The notes: generated from the letters alone by a model not told the origin. Shown: positions 53,763 to 63,549, counted from the stretch's first letter. The stretch is 64,000 bases of DNA from an uncultured Erythrobacter sp. (GCA_947493165.1 CANLPY010000001.1:1836501-1900500), one strand, 5' to 3'. Program-made: numbers and translations.

Positions 53763-54863
53763 GTGCGTTCTCGTGTAGCTATGATATTTTCAAACACCCC
53801 TGTCCGCCTCCAGCCCTACTTCGGTTTTCGCAACGAGCGCCGGCTGATGGTCTCTGCCAGAGCGCTCAAAGCGAGTAGTACCGATTTCAAACGCTCAGGG
53901 CGCTGGCGAGCAATCCGCACCATGATTAAGCAGTTCGCCTCTCATGAAATGGCAGATCTGCCGGTAAGGCTTGAGATCGCCCGGCCAGACGGAAACACGT
54001 TCTCGCACGAGAGCAAAACCGACAAGGAAGGTTTTGTGCATTTCGAAGTTGAGCTTGAGGGAAGCTGGCCGCACGGATCAAGCACAGACTGGGAAACAGT
54101 GGCGCTCCATTGGGAAAATGAGAGCGGCAGGCAAAGCGCACCCGGCCATGTGCTCGTCCCCGGTCAAGCAGCGAGCTTGGGCGTTATTTCGGACATAGAC
54201 GATACAATTCTGGAAACCGGCATCACTGGCGGCTTAAGAAACCTGTTGCGCAATATGAAACGGGTGGTCGCCCAGTTACCAGAGGAGCGAATTGCCGTTC
54301 CGGGAGCAGACGTTTTCTACAATGCCTTGGGCGGCAGCGCACCAGCATCAGCGCAAGCCGTGGCACCCGGAGACCACCTCCCAGCGACCAAACGTCCGTT
54401 TTTCTATATCTCGTCTAGTCCGTGGAACCTGTATTCTTATCTGGTGGCGTTCAAGCGCAGCCGCAATCTGCCGCTGGGGCCGATCATGCTGCGCGACTGG
54501 AGCCTGAACCGGGACACCCTGGGATCTGCGAGCCACGGCGCGCACAAACGCGAAGCCATAGACCGCGTGCTCGGCGCGTTCCCGGACATGAAGTTCGCGC
54601 TCATCGGTGACGACACGCAAGGCGACTTTGTCGCATTTGGCGAAACAGTAGAGCGTCACCCCAATCGCATTGCAGCGGTATTTATCCGCCGGGCAGCAAA
54701 AGCGGAATTAAACGCCGACGAGCGCGCCGCCCAAACGACGATGAAAGAGGCATCCGTGCCACTGTGGCTCGGCGACGATTACAGCACCGGCGAGGCATTC
54801 CTTGATAAGATTGGGCTTGCGTCTGATGGCGAAGCGCAGCAGATAATCGAAATTGTGAAATAA
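53763..54863 (+). CDS. App1-type phosphatidate phosphatase (DUF2183)
   Basis: 366 residues. The HAD-like catalytic motif SDIDDTI (Asp144, Asp146) is followed by RPFFYISSSPWNLYSYL, RDWSLNRDTLGSASHGAHK and ALIGDDTQGDF, matching App1-family proteins; yeast App1 dephosphorylates phosphatidate. The start is the GTG at 53763 close behind GGAGG, or the ATG at 53781. It may act on phosphatidic acid, the product of the lipid kinase at 29.3 kb, but the two are unlinked. Confidence 0.8.
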   Translation: MRSRVAMIFSNTPVRLQPYFGFRNERRLMVSARALKASSTDFKRSGRWRAIRTMIKQFASHEMADLPVRLEIARPDGNTFSHESKTDKEGFVHFEVELEGSWPHGSSTDWETVALHWENESGRQSAPGHVLVPGQAASLGVISDIDDTILETGITGGLRNLLRNMKRVVAQLPEERIAVPGADVFYNALGGSAPASAQAVAPGDHLPATKRPFFYISSSPWNLYSYLVAFKRSRNLPLGPIMLRDWSLNRDTLGSASHGAHKREAIDRVLGAFPDMKFALIGDDTQGDFVAFGETVERHPNRIAAVFIRRAAKAELNADERAAQTTMKEASVPLWLGDDYSTGEAFLDKIGLASDGEAQQIIEIVK

Positions 54864-54880
54864 CAACGCGCAGGACGCAT

Positions 54881-55837
54881 ATGAGCCGGACAGGATGGCG
54901 TCGAATGGCGTGGGTAGTTGGAATAACAATTGGGCTAGCGATTATCGCCGCGCTCGCACTGCAATATGCGATTTCGCAAAATGGCCCGGCAGTATTGTCC
55001 GCTGTAGACCGCTTAACTGGCAGTGCGGATAATGTCGCGCTTAAGACAGAAGTCTCAACTGGAGATAGCCCTGCACAGAAATTGCTGGTCTGGGCTCCCG
55101 AAGAACAAGCCGCAGATGCTGAAAAACTGCCCGTGCTGCTGTTCGTTCACGGCGGCAGCTGGCGTTGGGGTGATCCGGTCGATTATGGCTTTGTCGGTCG
55201 ATCATTTGTGCCAAAAGGGTTCGTGGTGGTACTCGCAGGGTACCGAATGCACCCGGAAGCGGTCTATCCCGCCATGCTCGAAGACACCGCCAGCGCGATT
55301 GCCTGGACCAAACAAGAAATCGCGCAATATGGCGGCGATCCAGAACAGATCGTTATCGCTGGGCATTCCGCTGGAGCTTACAATGTGGTGATGACCGCGC
55401 TGGAAGAGCAATGGCTCGGGCGCCACGGCCATGCGACCAACGATATCGCCGGCGTCGTGGGCCTGTCTGGCCCTTATGACTTTTACCCGTTTGACAGCGA
55501 CTCAACGAAAAATTCATTCGGCCCCGCTGAAAATCCTGAAAGCACACAGCCAATCAATCACATCCGCGGCGATGCCCCGCCGATGCTGTTAATCCACGGT
55601 GAGAAGGATACACTGGTTTATCCACGCAACACGCGCAAATTGGCCAAACTTTTGAATGATGCGGGAAGCTCGGTTGAGGCCGCATTCTACCCGGAAAAGG
55701 ATCACAATCAGCCCCTCATCTCGCTCGCCGCGCCGTGGCGAAACTCACGCGATGTCGATGACAAGATCATCGCCTTTGCCAAAAGAGTTACCGCCCAGGT
55801 GCACGCTTCAGTTCCGGTTCAGGACGAATCCCGCTAG
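54881..55837 (+). CDS. Alpha/beta hydrolase, esterase/carboxylesterase type, membrane-anchored
   Basis: 318 residues. One N-terminal helix (VVGITIGLAIIAALALQYAI) anchors an alpha/beta hydrolase: HGGSWRWGDP (oxyanion hole, HGG), nucleophile GHSAGAYN, Asp in HGEKDTLVYP and His in EKDHNQP. The HGGxW form is that of the BD-FAE/hormone-sensitive-lipase-like esterases. It probably hydrolyses an ester on the periplasmic side. It lies 17 bases after the App1-like gene. Confidence 0.8.
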   Translation: MSRTGWRRMAWVVGITIGLAIIAALALQYAISQNGPAVLSAVDRLTGSADNVALKTEVSTGDSPAQKLLVWAPEEQAADAEKLPVLLFVHGGSWRWGDPVDYGFVGRSFVPKGFVVVLAGYRMHPEAVYPAMLEDTASAIAWTKQEIAQYGGDPEQIVIAGHSAGAYNVVMTALEEQWLGRHGHATNDIAGVVGLSGPYDFYPFDSDSTKNSFGPAENPESTQPINHIRGDAPPMLLIHGEKDTLVYPRNTRKLAKLLNDAGSSVEAAFYPEKDHNQPLISLAAPWRNSRDVDDKIIAFAKRVTAQVHASVPVQDESR

Positions 55838-55847
55838 CACTCTCAAC

Positions 55848-57239
55848 ATGCGAACACTTTTGCACCCAACATCGCCAATGGCATCGCGCACGCTCGCTAC
55901 AATGCTTGCTTTGCTCGCTAGTTTCGCATTGGCGGTTCAATCCGCCGCGGCTCAATCCATTTTGCGCGATGCAGAAACGGAGGCGTTGCTGCTGGATATG
56001 GCGGCCCCTCTGGTCGCAGCATCTGAGCTAGAAGAGGGCAATGTCGACATCGTCCTGATCAATGATCCGTCGATCAACGCTTTCGTGGCGGGTGGACAGA
56101 TCGTTTATATTCACTCCGGTCTGATCGACGCCGCTGACACCGCCAATGAAGTGCAAGGCGTGATCGCGCACGAACTTGGCCATATCACCGGCGGCCATAT
56201 TGTTCGATTTAGCGAAGGCGCGAGTGCCGCCAGCAATATATCTCTGCTGTCTCTGCTGATCGGTGTGGGCGCTGCATTGGCGGGCGCAGGTGATGCTGCC
56301 ATCGGCGCGATCATGGCAGGACAGCGCGCGGCGCTAGGCCGCTTTTTGGCATTCAGCCGAGTGCAGGAAAGCGCAGCTGATGCGGCTGGGGCGCGTTATC
56401 TTTCAGGCGCTGGCATTTCTGGGCGCGGTTCGATCGCCTTCTTTGAAAAACTGCAAAGCCAGGCACGCCGGTTTGGATATGCCCGCGATGATGAAGCGGA
56501 GTTCACTCGCACCCACCCGCTGTCCAGCAATCGTATCGCCCGCCTGCGCGAAGTCTATGTTGTTGATCCTGCATGGGACGCGCCAGACGATCTTGCGCTC
56601 CAGGCACGCTTTGAGCGCGTGAAAGCGAAACTCTATGGGTTTTTGAAAGACCCAAAGCGCACCATGAACCGCTTTCCCATGAGCGATACCAGCATCCCTG
56701 CGCGCTATGCCCGCGCCTATGCGTTCCATAAGGATGCGCAAATCGATAACGCGCTGGCAGAGGCAGACGCACTGCTAGCGACTGATCCCGACAATCCATA
56801 CTTCCTTGAGCTCAAGGGTCAGGTCCTACTCGAATCTGGCCAGCCAACAGAAGCGCTGGTTCCGCTGCGCCGGGCGACCGACATCACACTAAATCAGCCA
56901 TTGATCGCCTCTATGTTTGGGCACGCGCTGATCGCAACTGAAGATGAAGACAATTACCCAGAAGCAGAGCGTGTCTTGCGCGCAGCGGTAGTCCGCGATC
57001 GGTTTAATCCGTTTGCCTGGTATCAGCTGGGCGTGGTTTATGCCGCGCGCGGAGACATGCCGCGTGCGCGCCTCGCCAGCGCTGAACAGCAAGTGATGAC
57101 ACGCCGCTACCCAGAGGCATTGCGCAGCGCGCAGGCGGCCGAGGCGGGCTTACCAGTGGGTTCACCAGACTGGATCAGAGCGCAGGACATCTCGCTGCAA
57201 GCGCGCGCCGAACTGGAACGGCTCCGCGATAGCCGCTAA
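55848..57239 (+). CDS. Periplasmic M48 metallopeptidase with TPR domain (BepA-like)
   Basis: 463 residues from the ATG at 55848, 10 bases after the previous stop; a frame to 55656 is open but overlaps that gene. Signal peptide (TMLALLASFALAVQSAAAQ). The zinc site is HELGH (VIAHELGHITGGH) with the third ligand in ESAADAAGARYL. The C-terminal 190 residues are TPR-like (ALAEADALLATDPDNPYFLE, NPFAWYQLGVVYAARGD). E. coli BepA, with the same plan, controls folding of LptD and other barrel proteins. Confidence 0.88.
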   Translation: MRTLLHPTSPMASRTLATMLALLASFALAVQSAAAQSILRDAETEALLLDMAAPLVAASELEEGNVDIVLINDPSINAFVAGGQIVYIHSGLIDAADTANEVQGVIAHELGHITGGHIVRFSEGASAASNISLLSLLIGVGAALAGAGDAAIGAIMAGQRAALGRFLAFSRVQESAADAAGARYLSGAGISGRGSIAFFEKLQSQARRFGYARDDEAEFTRTHPLSSNRIARLREVYVVDPAWDAPDDLALQARFERVKAKLYGFLKDPKRTMNRFPMSDTSIPARYARAYAFHKDAQIDNALAEADALLATDPDNPYFLELKGQVLLESGQPTEALVPLRRATDITLNQPLIASMFGHALIATEDEDNYPEAERVLRAAVVRDRFNPFAWYQLGVVYAARGDMPRARLASAEQQVMTRRYPEALRSAQAAEAGLPVGSPDWIRAQDISLQARAELERLRDSR

Positions 57240-57307
57240 TGCAGGCTATCACGTTTAAGAGACCGTTGCGGGCACTGCACCCCGCATCTGAATTTTAGGA
57301 AACAACC

Positions 57308-58033
57308 TTGATCAAAAATCTAGCCACTGCCTTTATGGCACTCACCTTTGGTTTTCTGGGGGCTGCGATCTGGTCTTACACCGGCCTTGCCAACAGTCAG
57401 ACGCGCGCATTCATGCTCGATAATCCAGAAATTCTGCCGCAGATGGCAGAGGCTTATCAAGCGCGTGAGAACGAAAAGCAGCTTTCTGCCGTGCGCGCCG
57501 ATCTAATGAACCCGTTTCCTGGTGCATTTGTCGGCAATCCCAATGGCTCGAAAGTTCTGGTTGAATTTGCCGATTACAATTGCGGCTATTGCAAGCAAGC
57601 GCTTGAGGACGTGAAACGACTGGTCGCCGAAGACCCGGAATTGAAGGTCATCGTTCGCGAATGGTCGATCTTCCAAGGCAGCGAAATCGCGGCACGCATG
57701 GGCCTCGCCGCCGCAATGCAGGGCAAGTACGAAGCATTTCATGTTGCTATGTTCCGCCTCGGCCCTACCACGCCTGAAAGCGTTGAGGCTGCCGCTCAAG
57801 AGGCCGGGCTCGACATGGACATGGCGCGCGCTGATGCGGCTTCCGATCCGGTGAGTGTTGAGCTTGCACGCAACAATGCGCTTGCCCAGCAATTGGGCTT
57901 CACCGGCACGCCGGCTTTTGTGACGGGCCAAGAGGTGATGAACGGCGCGGTTGGCTTCGATGTCCTGAAACAAGCGATCGAAAAATCAGGTGATGTGACC
58001 GATCAAGCTGGCGCGTCACCCTCTGAGGCGTAA
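57308..58033 (+). CDS. DsbA-family thiol oxidoreductase (Com1-like)
   Basis: 241 residues from a TTG at 57308, with AGGA at 57297-57300; no ATG is placed better. One N-terminal helix (FMALTFGFLGAAIWSYTGL) then a thioredoxin fold with the CGYC active site (FADYNCGYCKQAL) and the cis-proline loop GFTGTPAFVTG. It forms or reshuffles disulfide bonds in exported proteins. Its stop overlaps the next start by one base (TAATG). A weak hairpin (TGCGGG/CCCGCA, 57267-57286) separates it from the M48 gene. Confidence 0.85.
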   Translation: MIKNLATAFMALTFGFLGAAIWSYTGLANSQTRAFMLDNPEILPQMAEAYQARENEKQLSAVRADLMNPFPGAFVGNPNGSKVLVEFADYNCGYCKQALEDVKRLVAEDPELKVIVREWSIFQGSEIAARMGLAAAMQGKYEAFHVAMFRLGPTTPESVEAAAQEAGLDMDMARADAASDPVSVELARNNALAQQLGFTGTPAFVTGQEVMNGAVGFDVLKQAIEKSGDVTDQAGASPSEA

Positions 58034-59055
58034 TGCAGAAGCGCGCGCAACTGTGGCTAACCACTGCTGCCTGCGTGCTGTTGGCCGCTTGCACCGCCGC
58101 CAGCGCCCAACCCGCACAATCACCCGCAAGCCCTGAATACACCACGTATCTAACCGCGTTAGAAGAATTCCAAGCGCTTGATCAAAAGCTGCAAAATGTA
58201 GGCTGGCAATTGGTGCGTGGAAATGCCGATTTTTGCGAGCAAACCCTGCCCTCAATCGGCCTGCAACTGCAGGATATGACGGCCTATAGCCAGCCGGTAA
58301 AAGTGCGCGCCACGCTTGGCCTTGATGGCGATTTCGCGGTGCAAACTGTCGCACGCGGATCACCCGCTTGGAACGTCGGCGGCCTTAGTTTTGGGCGTGA
58401 AATCGCACGCTTGAACGATCAGCAAATCAACAGCTGGCTCTCTGGCGAGCGTTCGCACTGGCAACGCCTGACCCGCGCGCATGACTTCATTGACAATGCG
58501 CTAGCGCAGGATGGCCGTGTCTATCTTGGCCTTGCCAGCGGCGGCAATGTGCTGATCGAGCCAGCCACGGTCTGCGCCAGTCGGTTTGAGCTCGACGGCA
58601 ACAGCAAACGCGCCCTTGCCGAAGGATCACGCGTGGTGATCGGCGCGCGCTTTGCTGGCTTCGATTATCCCGAAGACGAATTTGCCGCCGCCATTTCGCA
58701 CGAGTTGGCGCACAATGTGCTGCAGCATCGCGCGTGGCTAGAAGCCAATGGTCGCAAACGCCAGAATGTGCGTCTTACCGAACGTGAGGCAGACCGTCTG
58801 ATGCCGTGGCTGCTCGCCAACGCCGGGTATGATCCGCGCGCCGCGCATCGCTTTATGACCAAATGGGGCCCGCGCCATGATGGCGGATTATTCCGGGCGC
58901 GCACGCATGATGGCTGGGATGAGCGTGCTGAGTTCATCATGGCAGAAATCGAGCGAATTGAGGCACTGCAAGCCGCCACACCAGAAGCCCAAAGCGCAGA
59001 TTGGCGCACTCATTTTCGCCGGGAAATTGCCCCCGCCGCGCGGCTAAATCGTTAG
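58033..59055 (+). CDS. M48-like metalloprotease lipoprotein with internal PDZ-like region
   Basis: 340 residues. Lipobox LLAACT after a short signal. Residues about 95-140 (FAVQTVARGSPAWNVGGLSF, then GREIARLNDQQI) look like a PDZ fold, and the zinc motif is ISHELAHNVLQH near 222-233 with ERTEADR-like LTEREADRLM as the third ligand. It is coupled to the DsbA-like gene by a one-base overlap, forming with it and the upstream M48-TPR gene an envelope quality-control group. The protein substrate is unknown. Confidence 0.8.
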   Translation: MQKRAQLWLTTAACVLLAACTAASAQPAQSPASPEYTTYLTALEEFQALDQKLQNVGWQLVRGNADFCEQTLPSIGLQLQDMTAYSQPVKVRATLGLDGDFAVQTVARGSPAWNVGGLSFGREIARLNDQQINSWLSGERSHWQRLTRAHDFIDNALAQDGRVYLGLASGGNVLIEPATVCASRFELDGNSKRALAEGSRVVIGARFAGFDYPEDEFAAAISHELAHNVLQHRAWLEANGRKRQNVRLTEREADRLMPWLLANAGYDPRAAHRFMTKWGPRHDGGLFRARTHDGWDERAEFIMAEIERIEALQAATPEAQSADWRTHFRREIAPAARLNR

Positions 59056-59177
59056 TCCTAGCCGCGGCAATTACCCTGCAATTAGCGGTTTTCCGGGCCA
59101 AATGGTGCGGCGGGCGCGATCACTCGCAAGCAAAAGCACCTGCCAACTTGCGACGAAATGAGTTAGAACCCTATTTC

Positions 59178-60437
59178 ATGGCAATGCTTCCTATTCAACC
59201 TGTCCCGTTCTTTGCCAGCAAGAACAGGGCCTTTTGGAACCTCCAGCTTGCGGGTTGGGGCGGAGCTTTCTTGCTGCGCTCAATGATCGCGCTTGCAAAC
59301 AGTCAGCCGCTCGATTTGCTGGTGATCATTCTGGTGACGACTATTGTCGGCTTTTCGATCAGCTTGATCCTGTCTGTAATCTATCGCCAGCTGATCAATA
59401 AGCAGGCCTTCGTCACATGGGCGACCACAGCACTAGTGTTGCTTGGCGCAGTGCTCATCCACGCATCAATCGATACCTGGGTGCAGGAACTTTATTTAGG
59501 CTCAGCAAACGAGACGACCTTCATTCAGCGGATGATTGGCCTGTCCTTCATTCCGCTCGCTTTTCTAGGCGGATGGAGCGCGCTCTATTATGCGATCAAT
59601 TACTTCCTGACGGTGGAAGAGCAGGCTGACCGGTTGGAGCGGCTCGAGATGCAGGCCACCAGCGCGCAGCTTGCCATGCTGCGGTATCAACTGAACCCGC
59701 ATTTTCTGTTCAACACCTTGAATTCAATCAGCACTCTGGTGCTGCTTAAGCAGACCGAGCCAGCCAATGCGATGCTCACCCGCCTGTCTAGCTTTCTGCG
59801 GCACACTCTGGTTTCAGAGCCCGGCGCGCAAGTGACATTGGCGCAGGAGGTTGAGACGCTTCAGCTGTATCTCGACATAGAACGGATGCGGTTTGAAGAA
59901 CGTCTGCGCACCGATTTCGCGATTGAGGATGATGCGATGGAAGCCCGGCTGCCATCCATGCTGCTGCAACCTTTGATCGAAAACGCGATCAAATATGCCG
60001 TTGGCCCGCAAGAAGAGGGCGCGCGTATCTCGCTTTCAGCACGGATCATGGCTGGCCGGTTGCGCATTTCCGTTGAAGACACGGGGCCAGGTACCGATGC
60101 ACCCATACAGCAATCGCTGATCGAATATGAGGTCGACAAAGCGAACCAACCCATTTCTACCGGTGTTGGTCTTGCAAATATCCGCAATCGCTTGACCCAG
60201 GCCTATGGCGCCGACCACAAATTTGAAACCGCTTCCCAGCCGGGCGGCGGCTTTATCGTGACGATTGAAATCCCCTTTCAAACGGAAGACGCGCCTGTGC
60301 CAGTCCCCGCTGCAGCAGGCGACCCCCGAACTGGTTCCGACCCCGCGGATGCCAGCTCTGCCGAAACCGGCACCACCCCCCAGCCAGCGTCGGCGATTCG
60401 TATCAATCCCCAACGTGCCATTGGACCTGCCACATGA
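59178..60437 (+). CDS. LytS-type sensor histidine kinase
   Basis: 419 residues from the ATG at 59178; the frame is open to 59001 but that part overlaps the upstream gene. Four membrane helices (to about residue 140), a coiled linker (VEEQADRLERLEMQATSAQL), the His_kinase box LNPHFLFNTLNSIS and ATPase motifs LQPLIENAIKYAV and DTGPGTD, GVGLANIRNRL. The C-terminal 50 residues are Pro/Ala/Thr-rich and probably disordered. Its stop overlaps the regulator start by 4 bases (ATGA). Confidence 0.88.
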   Translation: MAMLPIQPVPFFASKNRAFWNLQLAGWGGAFLLRSMIALANSQPLDLLVIILVTTIVGFSISLILSVIYRQLINKQAFVTWATTALVLLGAVLIHASIDTWVQELYLGSANETTFIQRMIGLSFIPLAFLGGWSALYYAINYFLTVEEQADRLERLEMQATSAQLAMLRYQLNPHFLFNTLNSISTLVLLKQTEPANAMLTRLSSFLRHTLVSEPGAQVTLAQEVETLQLYLDIERMRFEERLRTDFAIEDDAMEARLPSMLLQPLIENAIKYAVGPQEEGARISLSARIMAGRLRISVEDTGPGTDAPIQQSLIEYEVDKANQPISTGVGLANIRNRLTQAYGADHKFETASQPGGGFIVTIEIPFQTEDAPVPVPAAAGDPRTGSDPADASSAETGTTPQPASAIRINPQRAIGPAT

Positions 60438-61231
60438 CTATTCGCACAATCCTTGTCGATGACGAGAAACTCGCTACCCAAGGCCTGCAATTGCGGCTTG
60501 AGGCTTTTGATGACGTCGAAGTGATCGACACATGCGCAAACGGGCGCGAAGCGATCCGCAAAATCAAAACCGAAAAGCCCGACCTCGTCTTTCTCGACAT
60601 TCAAATGCCCGGCTTTGATGGCTTTTCCGTTGTTAAAGGCGTGATGGAAATCGAACCACCGCTGATCGTGTTCGTCACCGCCTATGAAGAGCACGCCATT
60701 CGCGCGTTTGAGACCAATGCCGTAAATTACCTGATGAAGCCGGTGGACGAAGACAAACTTGCAGACACGCTTGAGCGGGTGCGCCAACGCATCGCTGAAA
60801 AGAAATCGTCTGAAGAGGCTGAGAAGCTCAAAAACGTGCTGGCCGAAGTTGCACCGGATAAGGCCGATGAGTTCTGCGAAGCCGCTGCCGAAAACGTCGA
60901 ACGGTTTGAAAAGCTGATCAACGTGAAGGATCGCGGACAAATCTTCCGTGTCGAGGTGGAATCGATCGAGCATATCGAGGCCGCTGGCGATTACATGTGC
61001 ATCTACACCGGCGACAATTCGCTGATCCTACGCGAGACGATGAAGGATCTGGAACGCCGCCTTGACCCGCGCAAGTTCCAGCGCGTGCACCGCTCCACCA
61101 TCGTCAATCTTGACCAAGTGCGCCAAGTGAAGCCGCACACCAATGGCGAGTGCTTCCTGGTGCTGGATTCAGGCGCAGAGGTGAAGGTGAGCCGGTCTTA
61201 TCGAGATGTCGTTGCACGCTTTGTGCATTGA
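60434..61231 (+). CDS. LytTR-type response regulator
   Basis: 265 residues. Receiver domain with acidic pocket VDDE, phospho-acceptor Asp in LVFLDIQMPG, FVTAYE and Lys in YLMKPVD; a helical linker; and a C-terminal LytTR DNA-binding domain (VESIEHIEAAGDYMCIYTG, FQRVHRSTIVNLDQV). It acts with the overlapping sensor kinase. The genes it controls are not evident from this window. Confidence 0.92.
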   Translation: MTIRTILVDDEKLATQGLQLRLEAFDDVEVIDTCANGREAIRKIKTEKPDLVFLDIQMPGFDGFSVVKGVMEIEPPLIVFVTAYEEHAIRAFETNAVNYLMKPVDEDKLADTLERVRQRIAEKKSSEEAEKLKNVLAEVAPDKADEFCEAAAENVERFEKLINVKDRGQIFRVEVESIEHIEAAGDYMCIYTGDNSLILRETMKDLERRLDPRKFQRVHRSTIVNLDQVRQVKPHTNGECFLVLDSGAEVKVSRSYRDVVARFVH

Positions 61232-61263
61232 TATCGCGTGACAACTTCAGCTAGCGTTGCTGG

Positions 61264-61530
61264 ATGAAGAAAGGTAACGGCCACAAACGAGCTCTTCCAG
61301 TGATGGAAAGGGCTGAGTTGGAGCAGATGCCAACCGGCGCCCTATTGGCCCGGCTGAAGCGCTTGCGCTGGTGCGAAGACGATCCAGAATATTCAGACAT
61401 TTTGCCCGACGAACTGGCAAAGGTCGAAGGTCAGATCCTTTATAAGTGCGACACACTTTGGAAAACGGCCTATTCAGATCTGAAGGAAATCCTTGCAACA
61501 CGCGAACACCACTCGCGTAAGATTGGTTGA
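61264..61530 (+). CDS. Small hypothetical protein
   Basis: 88 residues, basic and helical, no signal or membrane segment, two cysteines. It stands 4 bases before nadC in the same direction and so may be co-transcribed with it. I do not recognise a family. Confidence 0.5.
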   Translation: MKKGNGHKRALPVMERAELEQMPTGALLARLKRLRWCEDDPEYSDILPDELAKVEGQILYKCDTLWKTAYSDLKEILATREHHSRKIG

Positions 61531-61534
61531 GCGT

Positions 61535-62398
61535 ATGACCCAATTCACCATCCCTGGCTTCGACCTCGACCAATTCGTCCGCAGCACCTTGGCAGAGGAC
61601 TTAGGCGAAGGGCTGATCGGCGGCGGGCGTGATGTCACCTCGGAAAGCGTGATCCCAGCCGATGCGCGTTTTGCTGGAGTGATGGACAGCCGCGATGCGA
61701 TCGTCGTCGCCGGCCTGCCCATTGCCGAGGCGTTTTTCCGCGCGCTGGAGCCAGAGATCGAGATCGAACTGCTCGTGCAAGATGGCGATGCGGTGGAGCC
61801 GGGCACTGACCTCATGCGACTGGCTGGCAATGCGCGCGGCCTTCTCACCGCAGAGCGCAGCGCGCTCAACACCGTCCAACACCTCTCTGGTATAGCCACC
61901 ATGGCCCGCGAATATGTGACCGCGATGGACAATCCCGATTGCACCTTGCTCGACACGCGCAAGACCATTCCCGGCATGCGCCATCTGGAAAAATACGCCA
62001 CCCGCATGGGCGGGGCGAGCAATCACCGCATGGGCCTGTGGGATGCCGCGATGATTAAGGACAACCATGTCGCCGTCGCGGGCTCGGTCGGCGAGGCCGT
62101 GCGCCGCGCGCGGGAGGCAGGGGTTGAGCACATCATCTGCGAGGTCGACCGGCTCGACCAGATCGGCCCGGCCCTGCAAGCGGGCGCGCATCACCTGCTG
62201 CTGGATAATATGCCGCCAGAGACCCTGCGCGAGGCAGTGGCGATAGTTGATGGCCGCGTGCCGTGCGAGGCATCAGGCGGGATCAATCTCGACACGATCA
62301 AGGCCAAGGCCGCCACGGGCGTGCAATTCGTCTCGGTTGGGCGCCTGACACAAAGCGCACCTGCGGCGGACATAGGCCTCGATTTCAAGCCGGTTTAA
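61535..62398 (+). CDS. nadC: Nicotinate-nucleotide pyrophosphorylase (carboxylating)
   Basis: 287 residues from the ATG at 61535. QPRTase signatures: STLAEDLGEG, RSALNTVQHLSGIAT, DTRKTIPGMRHLEKYATRMGG, MIKDNHV and EASGGINLDTI. It makes nicotinate mononucleotide from quinolinate and PRPP in NAD synthesis. Sits 4 bases after the small hypothetical gene; nadA and nadB are not in the window. Confidence 0.95.
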   Translation: MTQFTIPGFDLDQFVRSTLAEDLGEGLIGGGRDVTSESVIPADARFAGVMDSRDAIVVAGLPIAEAFFRALEPEIEIELLVQDGDAVEPGTDLMRLAGNARGLLTAERSALNTVQHLSGIATMAREYVTAMDNPDCTLLDTRKTIPGMRHLEKYATRMGGASNHRMGLWDAAMIKDNHVAVAGSVGEAVRRAREAGVEHIICEVDRLDQIGPALQAGAHHLLLDNMPPETLREAVAIVDGRVPCEASGGINLDTIKAKAATGVQFVSVGRLTQSAPAADIGLDFKPV

Positions 62399-62411
62399 GG
62401 CCGGGGAAGCG

Positions 62412-62858
62412 ATGAAACTGGCGCAAGGGCCCCGCCCCCTATCCATCAAGCTGTTTGCGGCGTTCTTCCTGACCGCAGCGATATCGACTTATGTCCTGAA
62501 TTTGACCAATCTGCCGATCCAGCAGCAGATATTTGCGCTGTATCTTCCCTGGCCGGGTTGGTCACAAGATTGGACGATCGTTGCCCTTTCCGCGATCCTG
62601 TCGATTGCTTTCATTCCGGTAGCATGGATCTATCTGCACGCCAGCCGCTTGGCGCGCTGGCTTGTCACCGGGTTCTCACTGCTTAAGCTCCTGAGCTTCC
62701 CGCAAATGTTGATGCTTTGGTTCTCCGACCCATACATCAACGCCTTGTATTTGCGCGAACCAGTCTTGATCGCGCTTGCGCTCATCATGCTGTTCACGCC
62801 GAGCGCCAATCGCTGGTTTCGCCAAACACAGGAGCCTAATCTTGCGGTATTTGAGTAG
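62412..62858 (+). CDS. Hypothetical membrane protein
   Basis: 148 residues with four hydrophobic helices (FAAFFLTAAISTYVLNL, IVALSAILSIAFIPVAWIYL, LVTGFSLLKLLSFPQMLMLW, VLIALALIMLF). No motif recognised. It starts 13 bases after nadC and its end overlaps the RNase T2 start by 17 bases. Confidence 0.65.
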   Translation: MKLAQGPRPLSIKLFAAFFLTAAISTYVLNLTNLPIQQQIFALYLPWPGWSQDWTIVALSAILSIAFIPVAWIYLHASRLARWLVTGFSLLKLLSFPQMLMLWFSDPYINALYLREPVLIALALIMLFTPSANRWFRQTQEPNLAVFE

Positions 62859-63549
62859 TTTAGCGCTGGGGCTATCCGCCATTTTGACGCCCACGCTGGC
62901 GTCGGCACAAGCATACCAATGCAACGCTCCGCGCGTCTCATCCGTCCCTAAAATCTCGCCCAATGGGCAGACGCGCAAATTGCCGATCACCGGCTATACG
63001 ATGGCGCTAAGCTGGTCGCCTGCCTTTTGCCGCACTCGGCAGGACAGCCGCAGCCACCGGACGCAATGCAGCGGCGACAATGGCCGGTTCGGGCTGATCG
63101 TTCATGGTTTTTGGCCGGAAAGTCGCGGGTCATGGCCGCAATGGTGTCCAACACAAGGCCGCCTCACCCCTGCCGAAACCCGGCGCAATATGTGCATGAT
63201 GCCGAGCACGCGGCTGATCGCTCGGCAATGGGCCAAGCACGGCAGCTGTATGACCAAACGACCCGAAACATACTTCAAGGTTACGCGCATCCTGTGGGAT
63301 AGCTATCGCATACCTGATTATGACCGGATCAGCCGCGAAGATGGTTTGACCGCCGGGCGTATCAGACAAGCCTTTGCAGATGCCAATGGCGGCATTCCTG
63401 CCAACGCTGTGGGCGTAAAACTCAACCGTGATGGCTGGCTAGAGGAGCTGCGCATTTGCTATGGCGTCCGCTTCAGGCCGGTCCGCTGCGATGCCAAACG
63501 CTTTGGCGCGCGAGACGGTTCGCGAGCCAAGATTTGGCGGGGGCTGTAA
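62842..63549 (+). CDS. Ribonuclease T2 family protein, exported
   Basis: 235 residues from a TTG at 62842, chosen because AGGAG (62830-62834) stands 7 bases before it and a signal peptide follows (YLSSLALGLSAILTPTLASAQ); the frame upstream lies inside the previous gene. Both catalytic segments are present: LIVHGFWPE and ARQWAKHGSCM. Cysteines for disulfides are numerous. It degrades RNA in the periplasm or outside the cell. Confidence 0.85.
   Translation: MRYLSSLALGLSAILTPTLASAQAYQCNAPRVSSVPKISPNGQTRKLPITGYTMALSWSPAFCRTRQDSRSHRTQCSGDNGRFGLIVHGFWPESRGSWPQWCPTQGRLTPAETRRNMCMMPSTRLIARQWAKHGSCMTKRPETYFKVTRILWDSYRIPDYDRISREDGLTAGRIRQAFADANGGIPANAVGVKLNRDGWLEELRICYGVRFRPVRCDAKRFGARDGSRAKIWRGL

Noticed and set aside
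55656..55847. N-terminal extension of the M48-TPR protease
   Set aside because: It lies within the preceding hydrolase gene, is basic and unstructured, and would bury the signal peptide.
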